A DNA stretch of 51,914 bases, taken from positions 1 through 51,914 of the forward strand of contig PHBI01000020.1 of assembly GCA_002841945.1 (NCBI GenBank), read 5' to 3'. The notes below the pieces were generated by a model. That model ran no database searches and was not told the origin of the DNA. It was given only the letters and a program-made list of their open reading frames with translations. The translations under genes and the position numbers were made by a program. This DNA comes from Deltaproteobacteria bacterium HGW-Deltaproteobacteria-14. Its GTDB lineage: Bacteria; Myxococcota_A; UBA9042; PHBI01. This document shows positions 41,044-49,197 of this stretch, in pieces (the first letter of the stretch is position 1; each line of letters opens with the position of its first letter).

Positions 41044-43038
41044 TCAGATCCCCGGCAGGGGCAGGCTGAACGCGCGGTCGATGGACACGTCCCAGGCCGC
41101 GTCGGCGTCGAGCAGCGCGGTCGCCTCGGTCACCGGGACCGCCGGCGCGAACAGCCACCCCTGGCCGAGGGTGCAGTTCAACGCTCGCAGCGACGTGAGC
41201 TGCGCCTTCGTCTCGATGCCCTCGGCGATGACCGCCGCGCCGAGCCGGCGCGACAGCGTCACGATGGTCTCTACGATGTCGGGCATGCGCTGGCCGTCGA
41301 GGGCCGCGACGAAGGTCCGGTCGAGCTTGATGTGGTCCACCGGGAACTGGTGGAGGTAGCTCAGCGAGCTGTAGCCGGTCCCGAAGTCGTCGATGTAGAG
41401 CCCGATCCCGAGGTCGCGCAGGTCCATGAGCTGCTGGGTCGCCTGCGGCGAGGTCGTCACCAGCACCGACTCGGTCAGCTCGACCTTGACGCGCCGCGCC
41501 GGCACCTGCCAGCGCTTCAGCGTCGCGTTGATGCGCTCGACGAGCCCGGGCCGCAGCGACCGCCCGCTCACGTTGACGCTGACATAGACGTTCGGGTGCC
41601 GCTCGGACCACGCCGCGAGCGCCTGCCCCGTCTTGGCCAACACCCGGTCGAGCACGTCGTCCACGAGCCCCAGGTTCTCCGAGAGCGGGATGAACTCCAC
41701 CGGGGAGATCAGCTTGCCATCCGCCCCTCGCAGCCGCGCGAGCGCCTCGAACCCCTCGATGTTGCCGGTCACGAGGCTCACGATGGGCTGGAAGTAGACC
41801 ATGAGCCCGTCGTCCACGAGCCCCCGGCGGAGCTCCGACTCGACGCGCAGGCGCCGCATCGCCGACTCGTGCATCCCCTGGTCGAAGCGCCGCCACAGCC
41901 CGGGACCGTCGCGCTTGGCGTGGTACATCGCGGTGTCCGCGTCGCGCAGCAGGTCTAGCGGGTCCACGTAGGTCGGGCTCGACATCGCGATCCCGACGCT
42001 CGTGCTCAGCTGCACGATGTGCCCGGCGACCTCGGTCGGGCCGTGCAGCGCCGCCCGGATCCGGCCGGTGACCGCCTCGGCGTCCGCCTGATCCGTCAGC
42101 GGCTCGAGGAGCACGGTGAACTCGTCCCCGCCGATGCGCGCGACGGTGTCCCCCGGCCGCACGCTCGCGTGAAGCCGCCGCGCCACCAGCGCGAGCAGCT
42201 CGTCGCCGGCGTGGTGCCCGAGGCTGTCGTTGAGCACCTTGAAGTCGTCGATGTCGAGAAACACCACCGCGAAGTGGTAGCGCGGGTTGCGCCGCGCCCG
42301 CGCGTGGCAGTGGGACAGCCGGTCGAGAAACAGCGCGCGGTTCGGCAGCGTCGTGAGCGCGTCGTGGAAGGCCGAGTGCGACAGGCGCTCCTGGGCCTGA
42401 TAGCGCACCGTCACGTCCTCCGTCGTCCCCGCCAACACCACCCCGCGGCGCGAGTCGACCGCGACCGCGTGCAGCTCGAAGTAGCGGTAGTCCCCCCGGT
42501 GGGAGATGCGGTAGGTCCGCCGCAACCGGCGCTGCGCACCGGCCCGCAGCTGCTCGAAGCCGTGCACGAGCGGCCCGATGTCCGCCGAGTGGACCCGATC
42601 GAACCAGCGCCCGAGGTCGGGGGCCGCGCCCGGCTCGATCCCGAAGGTGTGCGCCCAGCAGTCCGCGAACCAGGCGCGGTCGCCGGGCCCCCACGTCCAC
42701 AGGCAGCCCGCGCTCGCCTCGCCCAGCACCCGCCGCACGTCCGCCTCGCGCGCCGCGATCGTGCGCCGTGCGCGCAGCAGCGCCAGCGCGCACCAGGCCG
42801 CGATGACCACCGCCGTCGCGGTCACGGCGATGGTGGCCGTGCTCTCGCCGAGCAGCACGTCGATCACCACCACTCCCGCCCCGACCAGGCCGATGACCCC
42901 AGCGACCACCAGCGGGTGAAGCCGCTCGGGCCCGGCCGGCGGTCGCCGCGTTGTGCGCACCGACTCGATCACCGAGGTCGGCGGGCGGCCGCGCTGGGGA
43001 GCCGGCCCGGGGTGGCCGGCGCCCTCCCCGTCGCTCAT
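41044..43038 (-). CDS. membrane GGDEF-EAL protein (c-di-GMP turnover)
   Basis: This 664-residue protein has two transmembrane helices (about 42-62 and 68-90), a PAS domain (about 105-215), GGDEF (about 220-385) and EAL (about 395-650). The GGDEF motif is intact (303-307), with the inhibitory-site RPGD at 294-297 five residues upstream. The EAL set is also complete: E431 in FEALAR, NVSG, ELTES, DDFGTG, IKLDR, EGIET and GQGWLF. Both c-di-GMP synthesis and breakdown are possible; PAS input would decide. The ATG at 43038 lies 14 bases after the preceding stop; a GTG at 43056 overlaps that stop as GTGA and is an equally likely coupled start. Confidence 0.9.
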   Translation of the reverse strand: MSDGEGAGHPGPAPQRGRPPTSVIESVRTTRRPPAGPERLHPLVVAGVIGLVGAGVVVIDVLLGESTATIAVTATAVVIAAWCALALLRARRTIAAREADVRRVLGEASAGCLWTWGPGDRAWFADCWAHTFGIEPGAAPDLGRWFDRVHSADIGPLVHGFEQLRAGAQRRLRRTYRISHRGDYRYFELHAVAVDSRRGVVLAGTTEDVTVRYQAQERLSHSAFHDALTTLPNRALFLDRLSHCHARARRNPRYHFAVVFLDIDDFKVLNDSLGHHAGDELLALVARRLHASVRPGDTVARIGGDEFTVLLEPLTDQADAEAVTGRIRAALHGPTEVAGHIVQLSTSVGIAMSSPTYVDPLDLLRDADTAMYHAKRDGPGLWRRFDQGMHESAMRRLRVESELRRGLVDDGLMVYFQPIVSLVTGNIEGFEALARLRGADGKLISPVEFIPLSENLGLVDDVLDRVLAKTGQALAAWSERHPNVYVSVNVSGRSLRPGLVERINATLKRWQVPARRVKVELTESVLVTTSPQATQQLMDLRDLGIGLYIDDFGTGYSSLSYLHQFPVDHIKLDRTFVAALDGQRMPDIVETIVTLSRRLGAAVIAEGIETKAQLTSLRALNCTLGQGWLFAPAVPVTEATALLDADAAWDVSIDRAFSLPLPGI

Positions 43039-43052
43039 CGAGGCCAGCACGC

Positions 43053-45563
43053 TCACGCTGTGCCGTCCGCGATCGCGGCGTCCTGCGACGCCAGCCGGGC
43101 GATGAAGGTCGTCCCGATCAGCCCGGAAGGTGCGACGGTCAGCGCTCCCCCGCGCGCCTCGAGGAGCCGCCGTATCCGGACGAGCCCCAGCCCGCGCGCC
43201 GCGTCGTCGCCGTCGTAGAAGGCGAAGAAGACCCGCTCGACGTCGCGCGCGGGCAACCCGGGGCCCTCGTCGTGGACGCGCACGATCACCGCTCCGTTGG
43301 GTTGGCGCTCGGTCGCGACCTGGACCGAGGCGTGGGGCGGGCTCTGGGCGATGGCGCGAGCGACCAGGCAGCGCACCACCTCGGACAGCTCGTCCGGAGC
43401 GATGGCCGCGAGCCCCGGCGCGTCGAGCGTGGCGTGGACGGCGACGTCGGGGTGCGCCGCGGCGAGGTCGGCGACCACCGATCGCACGCAGTCGTCCACC
43501 ACGGCCGGAGCCGCCACCGGCTCGGCGCCCACCTGGGTCACCGCGCGGAGCTGGGCGGCCAGCGCGGCCAGCCCGACCAGCGCCTGCTCGCGCGCGTCGT
43601 CGGCGCCTGCGCTCTCGAGGGCCGCCAGGGTGCGGGCGATCTGCTCGGCGACGCCGCTCGCCAAGAAGAGCAGCGCCTCGTCGTGGTGCGCCGTCGCGTC
43701 GTCGCGCATGTCGTGCTGGTGCGAGAGCAGCGCGTCGACGGCGGCGAGCAGCTCCTCGCTGCGGAAGGGCTTGGCGAGGTACGTCTCGGCGCCGACCTGA
43801 CGCCCAAGCACCCGGTCCTCGGCGCTCCCGCGGGCGGTGAGGAAGATGAGCGGGATCGCGTGCGTCGCCTGGTCGGCGCGCAGCCGCTCGAGCATCTCGA
43901 AGCCGTTCATCTCGGGCATCATGACGTCGCTGATGATCAGGTCGGGCCGGCGCTCGATCGCCATGCGCAGGCCGTCTTGCCCGTTCTGGGCGCTCAGGAC
44001 GTTGTAGTCCGAGGCGAGCAGCGCGACGAGAAAGCGGATCATGTCCGGGTTGTCTTCGACCACCAGCACCATCGGCGCGTTGCCCTTGTGGCTGGGGCGC
44101 GGCGCGATGCGGCGCTCGGTGGCGTCGTCGATGCCTTGGAGCCGATAGCTCCGCGCGCTGCGGATCGCCTGGTGCCACTCGGGCAGCCCGTCGCTGCTGG
44201 TGGGCAGGTCCCCCGCCTCCTCGGCCGCGCTGGTCACGCGCTCGGGGTTGAAGGCGCTCGTGACCGGCAGCCATGAGGTGATGGTCGTGCCTTCGCCGAC
44301 GACGCTCTCGGCGCTGATCCGGCCGCGGTGTAGATCGATGATCTCGCGCACCAGGGCGAGCCCGATGCCGGTCCCGCCGACCTTGCGCCGGCTGCCGCTG
44401 TCGGCCTGGTAGAAGCGGTCGAAGATGTGCGGCAGGTCCTGCGGCCCGATGCCGATCCCGGTGTCCTGGACGGCGATGGACACCCCGTCGCCCTCGCCGC
44501 GGACCCGCACCGTGATGCTCCCGCCGTCGGAGGTGAACTTCGCGGCGTTCCCGACGAGGTTGAGCAGGACGCGCTCCACGAGGTGTCGGTCAGCCTCGAT
44601 CGGCGGCAGATCGGGCGCCACGTCGAGGACGAGCTCGATGCCCTTGCGCGCCGTGAGCCCCCCCACGTCGGCCGCCAGCACGTCGATCATCACGGCGACG
44701 TCGAGGCGCTCGATCTGCAGGCGCAGGCTCGCCGCCTCGGCCTTGGTCAGCGCGAGCAGGTCGTCGACCAGGCGCAGCAGGCGCAGGGCGTTCCGCTGGG
44801 CGAGGTGGAGCTTCTCGCGCTGCCCCTCGGTCAACACCTCGCGCCCCCCCTCGAGCAGCGCGTCGAGGGGCGCGATGGTCAGGGTCAGGGGGGTCCGGAG
44901 CTCGTGGCTGAGGTTCGCGAAGAAGCGGCTCTTGGCCTCGTCGAGGGCCTTCAGCTGGGTGTTGGCCTTGGCCAGCTCGCTGCGCGCCAGAAAGCTCGTG
45001 AGGCGCCCGCTCATCACGATGCGATTGAGCACCGCCGCGACGATGACCGCCGCGCCCAGCAGGGCGTTGTGCGTCGCGAAGGCGCCGACCGGTCCCATCC
45101 GGGAGCCGAGGACCATGGTGGCGACGTAGCCCACGAAGAGCAGGGTGAACACGATGAACGGGTCCCACCGCTTCCACGGCACGGGCAGCAGGGCGTAGCC
45201 AAAGAGGGTCACATAGAGCGCCTCGTGATAGTCGCTGCTGCCGCCGCCGGTGAGGTAGGTCAGCGCGATGACCGTCCCGCCGGTCAGCAGGCACTCGAAG
45301 ATCGAGGCCGCACGGGCCCACCGCCTCGCCCAGCCGCTCCGGAAGCTGACGGCGAACACGATCGCCAGCAGCCCGATGGTCGTGACCCGCAGCGCCCGCG
45401 CCGCGACGAGCTCGTCGCCCTCCGCCAGGTACGGGTCGACGACGAACATCGCCACGAAGGCCATGCTGCCGAGCAGCGCCGCCACCCGCAGCATGGCCCC
45501 CGAGTTTGCGCCCAGCTCGTCCTTGAAGGCCTCTGGGTAGGTGTGGGTCAGGCTCTTCGGCAC
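43053..45563 (-). CDS. membrane histidine kinase with receiver and second, degenerate ATPase domain
   Basis: The likely start is the GTG at 45563, overlapping the end of the upstream fusion gene by 16 bases; this gives 836 residues. About six transmembrane helices cover residues 25-185. HisKA (His220 in NLSHELRTPL) and HATPase (about 325-435; NLVGNAAKF, DTGIGI, GTGIGLAL) follow. A receiver with VEDN and Asp546 (ISDVMMPEMNG) spans about 498-615. The C-terminal part has helices like a second dimerisation domain and a second HATPase-like domain (about 690-836) with DEGPGLP and GLGLVR. Its N-box lacks the Asn (LVARAIAQ), so ATP or Mg binding is doubtful. An in-frame ATG at residue 24 would be a minimal alternative start. 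Confidence 0.85.
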   Translation of the reverse strand: MPKSLTHTYPEAFKDELGANSGAMLRVAALLGSMAFVAMFVVDPYLAEGDELVAARALRVTTIGLLAIVFAVSFRSGWARRWARAASIFECLLTGGTVIALTYLTGGGSSDYHEALYVTLFGYALLPVPWKRWDPFIVFTLLFVGYVATMVLGSRMGPVGAFATHNALLGAAVIVAAVLNRIVMSGRLTSFLARSELAKANTQLKALDEAKSRFFANLSHELRTPLTLTIAPLDALLEGGREVLTEGQREKLHLAQRNALRLLRLVDDLLALTKAEAASLRLQIERLDVAVMIDVLAADVGGLTARKGIELVLDVAPDLPPIEADRHLVERVLLNLVGNAAKFTSDGGSITVRVRGEGDGVSIAVQDTGIGIGPQDLPHIFDRFYQADSGSRRKVGGTGIGLALVREIIDLHRGRISAESVVGEGTTITSWLPVTSAFNPERVTSAAEEAGDLPTSSDGLPEWHQAIRSARSYRLQGIDDATERRIAPRPSHKGNAPMVLVVEDNPDMIRFLVALLASDYNVLSAQNGQDGLRMAIERRPDLIISDVMMPEMNGFEMLERLRADQATHAIPLIFLTARGSAEDRVLGRQVGAETYLAKPFRSEELLAAVDALLSHQHDMRDDATAHHDEALLFLASGVAEQIARTLAALESAGADDAREQALVGLAALAAQLRAVTQVGAEPVAAPAVVDDCVRSVVADLAAAHPDVAVHATLDAPGLAAIAPDELSEVVRCLVARAIAQSPPHASVQVATERQPNGAVIVRVHDEGPGLPARDVERVFFAFYDGDDAARGLGLVRIRRLLEARGGALTVAPSGLIGTTFIARLASQDAAIADGTA

Positions 45564-48500
45564 GTCACGATGACCGCCTGCGGTGGAGCGCCGAACGCGA
45601 GCTCGACATGCGGCTCGACAAAGCCCCGTCGCACGACGAGGGCGCTCAGCTCCGCCGGAGTGTAGAAGGTAAATGCCCCCTCTTCTTCGAATCTGTACAA
45701 TTCTGCCGCGTGATCGACAAAGGACCGGGCCGCTCCGAGGAGCTGTTCGGGGGAGTGGCCGTCGAGCCGGGCGTCCGGGTCGAGCCGCTCGAACTGGTCC
45801 ACGAGGGCCAGGTAGAGCTTGCTCGTGTCCGAGTCCCGCAGCATCGAGGACACCACCAGGCGACCGCCTGGCTTGAGCACGCGCCACGCCTCGTAGAGGG
45901 CGTCCTCGGGGTGGCGCAGATAGCTGAGGAGCAGGCTCATCGCGACCGCGTCGACGCTGTTGTCGGGCAGCGGGAGACCGGAGTGGTCGTCGAGGAGCGT
46001 CCTCGGGAGCGTCGTGAGCGCCGCGTCCTCGGCGGGGATGCGCCCGCGCAGCGCGCGCGTGATCGCGCTGAGGTCGGCGAGCAGCTCGGCGGCGTGGGTC
46101 GGCAGGCGCAGCCCGTTGACCACCCGGGTCACGTCGACGTCGCGGCCGATCAGCGCCCCGTGGACGTCGTCGTCTCGGGTCGCGATGAGCCGGTCGAGGG
46201 CCTGGCGGTCGATCCCCGGCACGCGCTCGGCGAGCGTGTGGAGGCTCGGGAGATCGCCCGCCACCAGCCGCCGGAAGAGGACCCGGGTGCCGGCGTCGAG
46301 GTCGATGGGCCGCGTCTCCAGGCGGCGATCGTCGTCGACCTTGCTCCGCAGGCTGGCGAGCGCGTCTTCCACGAGGTCCATGGCGATGACGCGCTCGGCG
46401 CCTCGCGACAGCAGCCGCACCGTGAGGTTCCCCGTTCCTGCGCCGAGGTCGAGGACGGTCGCGCCGGCGGCGGCGGCGCGGTCGGCCTGCAGGTCCATGA
46501 ACGAGCCGTAGTCCGGGGTGTACTCGAGGACGTCGAAGCCGAGGCCGCCGTCCGCCAGGAGGTAGCTGCGCCACCACGCGGAGGGCGTCTCGCGGATGCC
46601 ACCGCGCACGCGCGCCCACTCGTCGCGCGCGTTGACCTCGAGGCGCCCGAGCGAGGGTCGAAACGTCGCCAGCGGCGACTGGTGGACGTGCTGCCAGACG
46701 CGCTGGGTGATGGCGACGAACTGCGAGATGGCCTCGTCGCCGGTCCGCGGGACGTGGCCGCTGTCGACCTTGATGAGCTCGCGCTCGCCGGGCGCCTCGG
46801 TGTCGATGAGCTCCTCGACCCGCCGCGGGTCCATCCACGCGTCGTGGATGCCGCGCAGCCACACGACGTCGGCCTTGATCTGCGCCATCTCCCTGCGCGC
46901 CCCGTCGAGGTAGCCGAGGCCCTGGGCGAGCATGTCGGCCCAGAAGCGGTCGCCGTCCGTCAGCACCCCGTTGAGCGACACGAAGCCGAGGCGCTGGCCG
47001 CGCGAGTGGTAGGCGTCGAGGTCGATGTTGCCGGAGACGTTGCGGATGGCGTGGATGGCGTCCGCGGCGCCCATGTAGGACACCCACAGCCCGACGTCCG
47101 CCGCCTCGGGGAGGGTCAGGGCGCGGCGCACCCCGATGCTCGCCATCGAGACGGACACGAGGATCACGTGGGTCGGCTCGACGAACGGGTTCTGGCGGCT
47201 CCAGGACAGCGTCGCCAACACGTCGTCGACCAGCCCGCTCAGGGTGTAGTGCAGCGCCTCGCGGCCGGCCCCGGTGCACTCGGGGTCGCGCTCGGACTCG
47301 CCGAGGTTGTTGCTGCCGTCGATCCGCAGCACGGCCAGATCCCCGTGCTGGCGGCGGAAGCCGTCGATGAGCGTGCCCGCGAGGTAGCTCATCTGCTCCT
47401 TGCGGCCCGCGAACCCCGGGATGACGATGACGAGCGGGCACTTCACGCGCTCGTCGCTGCCGAAGCTCTGCTCGAGCACCCCGGCGAGCTGCAGCGGTCC
47501 GGTGGTGATGGTGACGCGGCGGCTGGTCGCGTCCAGGCCGTGGCCGAGCTTCGCGCGGCTGCGGTGGAAGACGTAGCTGACGGTGTTCAGGAAGCCGCCG
47601 AGTCGGCGCGAGATCCACCCGAGCGGACCACCGATTCTGGATGCGCGCTGCGCCTCGTCCGGCGCGTCGCGGGGGGCGCGGCGGTGCGGCACGCCGAAGG
47701 AGACCCCGATCCGCAAGGACGACGGCTCGCCGGCGTCGCCCGCGAGCGGGGTGATGTGGCGCACCTCCGCCCACTGGAGCGGCTCGCTGCGGTCGCCGTG
47801 GATCAGGGTCGCCCCCGCGAGCGGGGCGCCGAGGGACACGAGGCACGACTCGGCGGGCGCTCGAAAGCTCAGCCCGTCTGCGCTGCGCTCGACCACCGGG
47901 AAGTCGAGCTCGGCGCCGCCTCGGTACGGCGACGGCAGGCGCAGGACCGAGCCCTCGGGCATCTTCTCGCGGCCCTTGCCGCGCCGCTCCGAGTGGACGA
48001 TGGAGGTGGGCATGTCGCACCGCAGCACGCGGCCGTCGACGGCGCTCACGCGGACGCTGAAGGACCACGACGCGAACTTGAGCGTCGTCAGCGCGAAGAC
48101 CTCCTCGCCCTCGAGCATGGACGTCGCGTTGTCGCGCGTCTCGAACACGAGGGCGCCGGCTTCGATGCTGACGAGCCGCGCGTAGTCGCGCGAGAGGCGC
48201 CCGGGCGGCACCAGGGTGATCTCGGTGCTCCGTCGCCACAGCTCCTCGAGCACCTCGCGGATGCGCGCGGGGGAGCGGACCGGCTCGACGTCGCGGCCGG
48301 CGTCGTGCAGCTGCTCCACCCAGTGCTGGGTCCCCTGCACCGATGTGAACTCGACGATCCACTTCTTGAGCTGCCGGGTGGCGGACCGCTCGGCGTTGAT
48401 GAAGTGGAGCCCCATCCCGTCCGGCGTGTGGCGGACCACCTCCGCGCTGAGCTCGACCGTGGGCTTGCCCGGGTCGAGCTCGAGCTCGAGCGGCAACACG

Positions 48501-48649
48501 GCGCCGATCGAGAACGGCGCCGGCGTCTCGATGAACACGCCGTAGAGGCTCAGATCTCGCGTCTTCCCGAGTGGGGCGCTGCGGCCCCGATGCGATACGA
48601 CGAGGCGCACCGGGATGCGGTGGATTGCGCGCAGATCCTCGTTGTTCAT
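45548..48649 (-). CDS. PilZ - LuxD-like hydrolase - SAM methyltransferase fusion
   Basis: This is a 1033-residue cytoplasmic protein from the ATG at 48649 (AGGG eight bases upstream; an ATG at 48712 would add 21 residues). Residues 8-100 are a PilZ domain with both c-di-GMP motifs, R11-IPV-R15 and D32-LSLYG. Residues 130-325 may hold a second, degenerate PilZ/YcgR-like domain. Residues about 375-655 are an alpha/beta hydrolase resembling LuxD acyl-ACP thioesterase: IPGFAGRKEQM, likely nucleophile Ser501 (VSVSMAS), Asp603 (GIHDAWMD) and His632 (DSGH). Residues about 715-1033 are a class I methyltransferase with VLDLGAGTGN (734-741) and PDNSVDAVAMS, with a long insert. A c-di-GMP-controlled two-step acyl and methyl modification is inference. 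It is the first gene of the minus-strand run. Confidence 0.8.
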   Translation of the reverse strand: MNNEDLRAIHRIPVRLVVSHRGRSAPLGKTRDLSLYGVFIETPAPFSIGAVLPLELELDPGKPTVELSAEVVRHTPDGMGLHFINAERSATRQLKKWIVEFTSVQGTQHWVEQLHDAGRDVEPVRSPARIREVLEELWRRSTEITLVPPGRLSRDYARLVSIEAGALVFETRDNATSMLEGEEVFALTTLKFASWSFSVRVSAVDGRVLRCDMPTSIVHSERRGKGREKMPEGSVLRLPSPYRGGAELDFPVVERSADGLSFRAPAESCLVSLGAPLAGATLIHGDRSEPLQWAEVRHITPLAGDAGEPSSLRIGVSFGVPHRRAPRDAPDEAQRASRIGGPLGWISRRLGGFLNTVSYVFHRSRAKLGHGLDATSRRVTITTGPLQLAGVLEQSFGSDERVKCPLVIVIPGFAGRKEQMSYLAGTLIDGFRRQHGDLAVLRIDGSNNLGESERDPECTGAGREALHYTLSGLVDDVLATLSWSRQNPFVEPTHVILVSVSMASIGVRRALTLPEAADVGLWVSYMGAADAIHAIRNVSGNIDLDAYHSRGQRLGFVSLNGVLTDGDRFWADMLAQGLGYLDGARREMAQIKADVVWLRGIHDAWMDPRRVEELIDTEAPGERELIKVDSGHVPRTGDEAISQFVAITQRVWQHVHQSPLATFRPSLGRLEVNARDEWARVRGGIRETPSAWWRSYLLADGGLGFDVLEYTPDYGSFMDLQADRAAAAGATVLDLGAGTGNLTVRLLSRGAERVIAMDLVEDALASLRSKVDDDRRLETRPIDLDAGTRVLFRRLVAGDLPSLHTLAERVPGIDRQALDRLIATRDDDVHGALIGRDVDVTRVVNGLRLPTHAAELLADLSAITRALRGRIPAEDAALTTLPRTLLDDHSGLPLPDNSVDAVAMSLLLSYLRHPEDALYEAWRVLKPGGRLVVSSMLRDSDTSKLYLALVDQFERLDPDARLDGHSPEQLLGAARSFVDHAAELYRFEEEGAFTFYTPAELSALVVRRGFVEPHVELAFGAPPQAVIVTCRRA

Positions 48650-49197
48650 CGGCACGACCCTGAAGAGAACAGAGTGGTGGAATCGTGTTCCGTCGGTGGC
48701 CTCACCCGCCACCGACGGCGCTCGACGTCGCCGAGTCGTTGGAGCTCATCCAGCTTGCGCGGCGAGCTCGTTCGTCCCTCGCCCGGATCCTACCGCATTG
48801 CCTTCGTGGGTCAACTCCGCGACCTCCCGAACGTCTCCCGGGGCGAAGATCAGATGAGTTTGCGAATGCAGCGCGCCGCGCGCGCGCGTTTGCGGAAATC
48901 GCAAACAGGGGCGGACGGTGGGCGTATTCGCACGCCCGAGTCGGGCCACGCGGGGACACGTCGCGGTCGGAAGCCGGCGTCCGCGCCCGTGCTTTTTTGC
49001 ACGGCGGACGGTCGTGGTGGGCGAAATGGCCCACCGCGACACCCCGGGGCGAGGGGGGGAAGGCTCCGAAGAGCTAGCCGGGCCGCGTATCGCGGCCGGT
49101 CACGCCGATTGGCCTGGTTCGTGCAGACCCGTCGCGCTCCCTGCCCTCGGGGCACCGGCGCGGGTTGCATGGCGACTTGAACAAGCAGACCGAAGAC
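48650..49197. other. hairpin-rich divergent intergenic region
   Basis: These 548 bases separate the PilZ fusion (minus) and a hybrid kinase (plus). They hold no credible gene but four perfect short inverted repeats: 48888-48906, 48987-49004 (CCGTGC-T6-GCACGG), 49016-49035 (GGTGGGC/GCCCACC) and 49081-49097 (GGCCGCG-TAT-CGCGGCC). The T-rich loop is unusual in this genome. Confidence 0.6.
48858..48906 (+). promoter_or_regulatory. GTTTGCG half-sites, one pair forming a 19-base palindrome
   Basis: GTTTGCG occurs at 48858-48864 and 48888-48894, and its complement CGCAAAC at 48900-48906. The last two form GTTTGCG-N5-CGCAAAC. The spacing and shape fit a dimeric regulator binding site between divergent genes; the regulator is unknown. 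Confidence 0.45.

Noticed and set aside
45608..49180. A 1190-codon plus-strand open frame opposite the PilZ fusion gene
   Set aside because: It is antisense to a gene with three recognisable domains. The open frame comes from high third-position GC, and the product is low-complexity Arg/Glu/Ala/His-rich with no domain.
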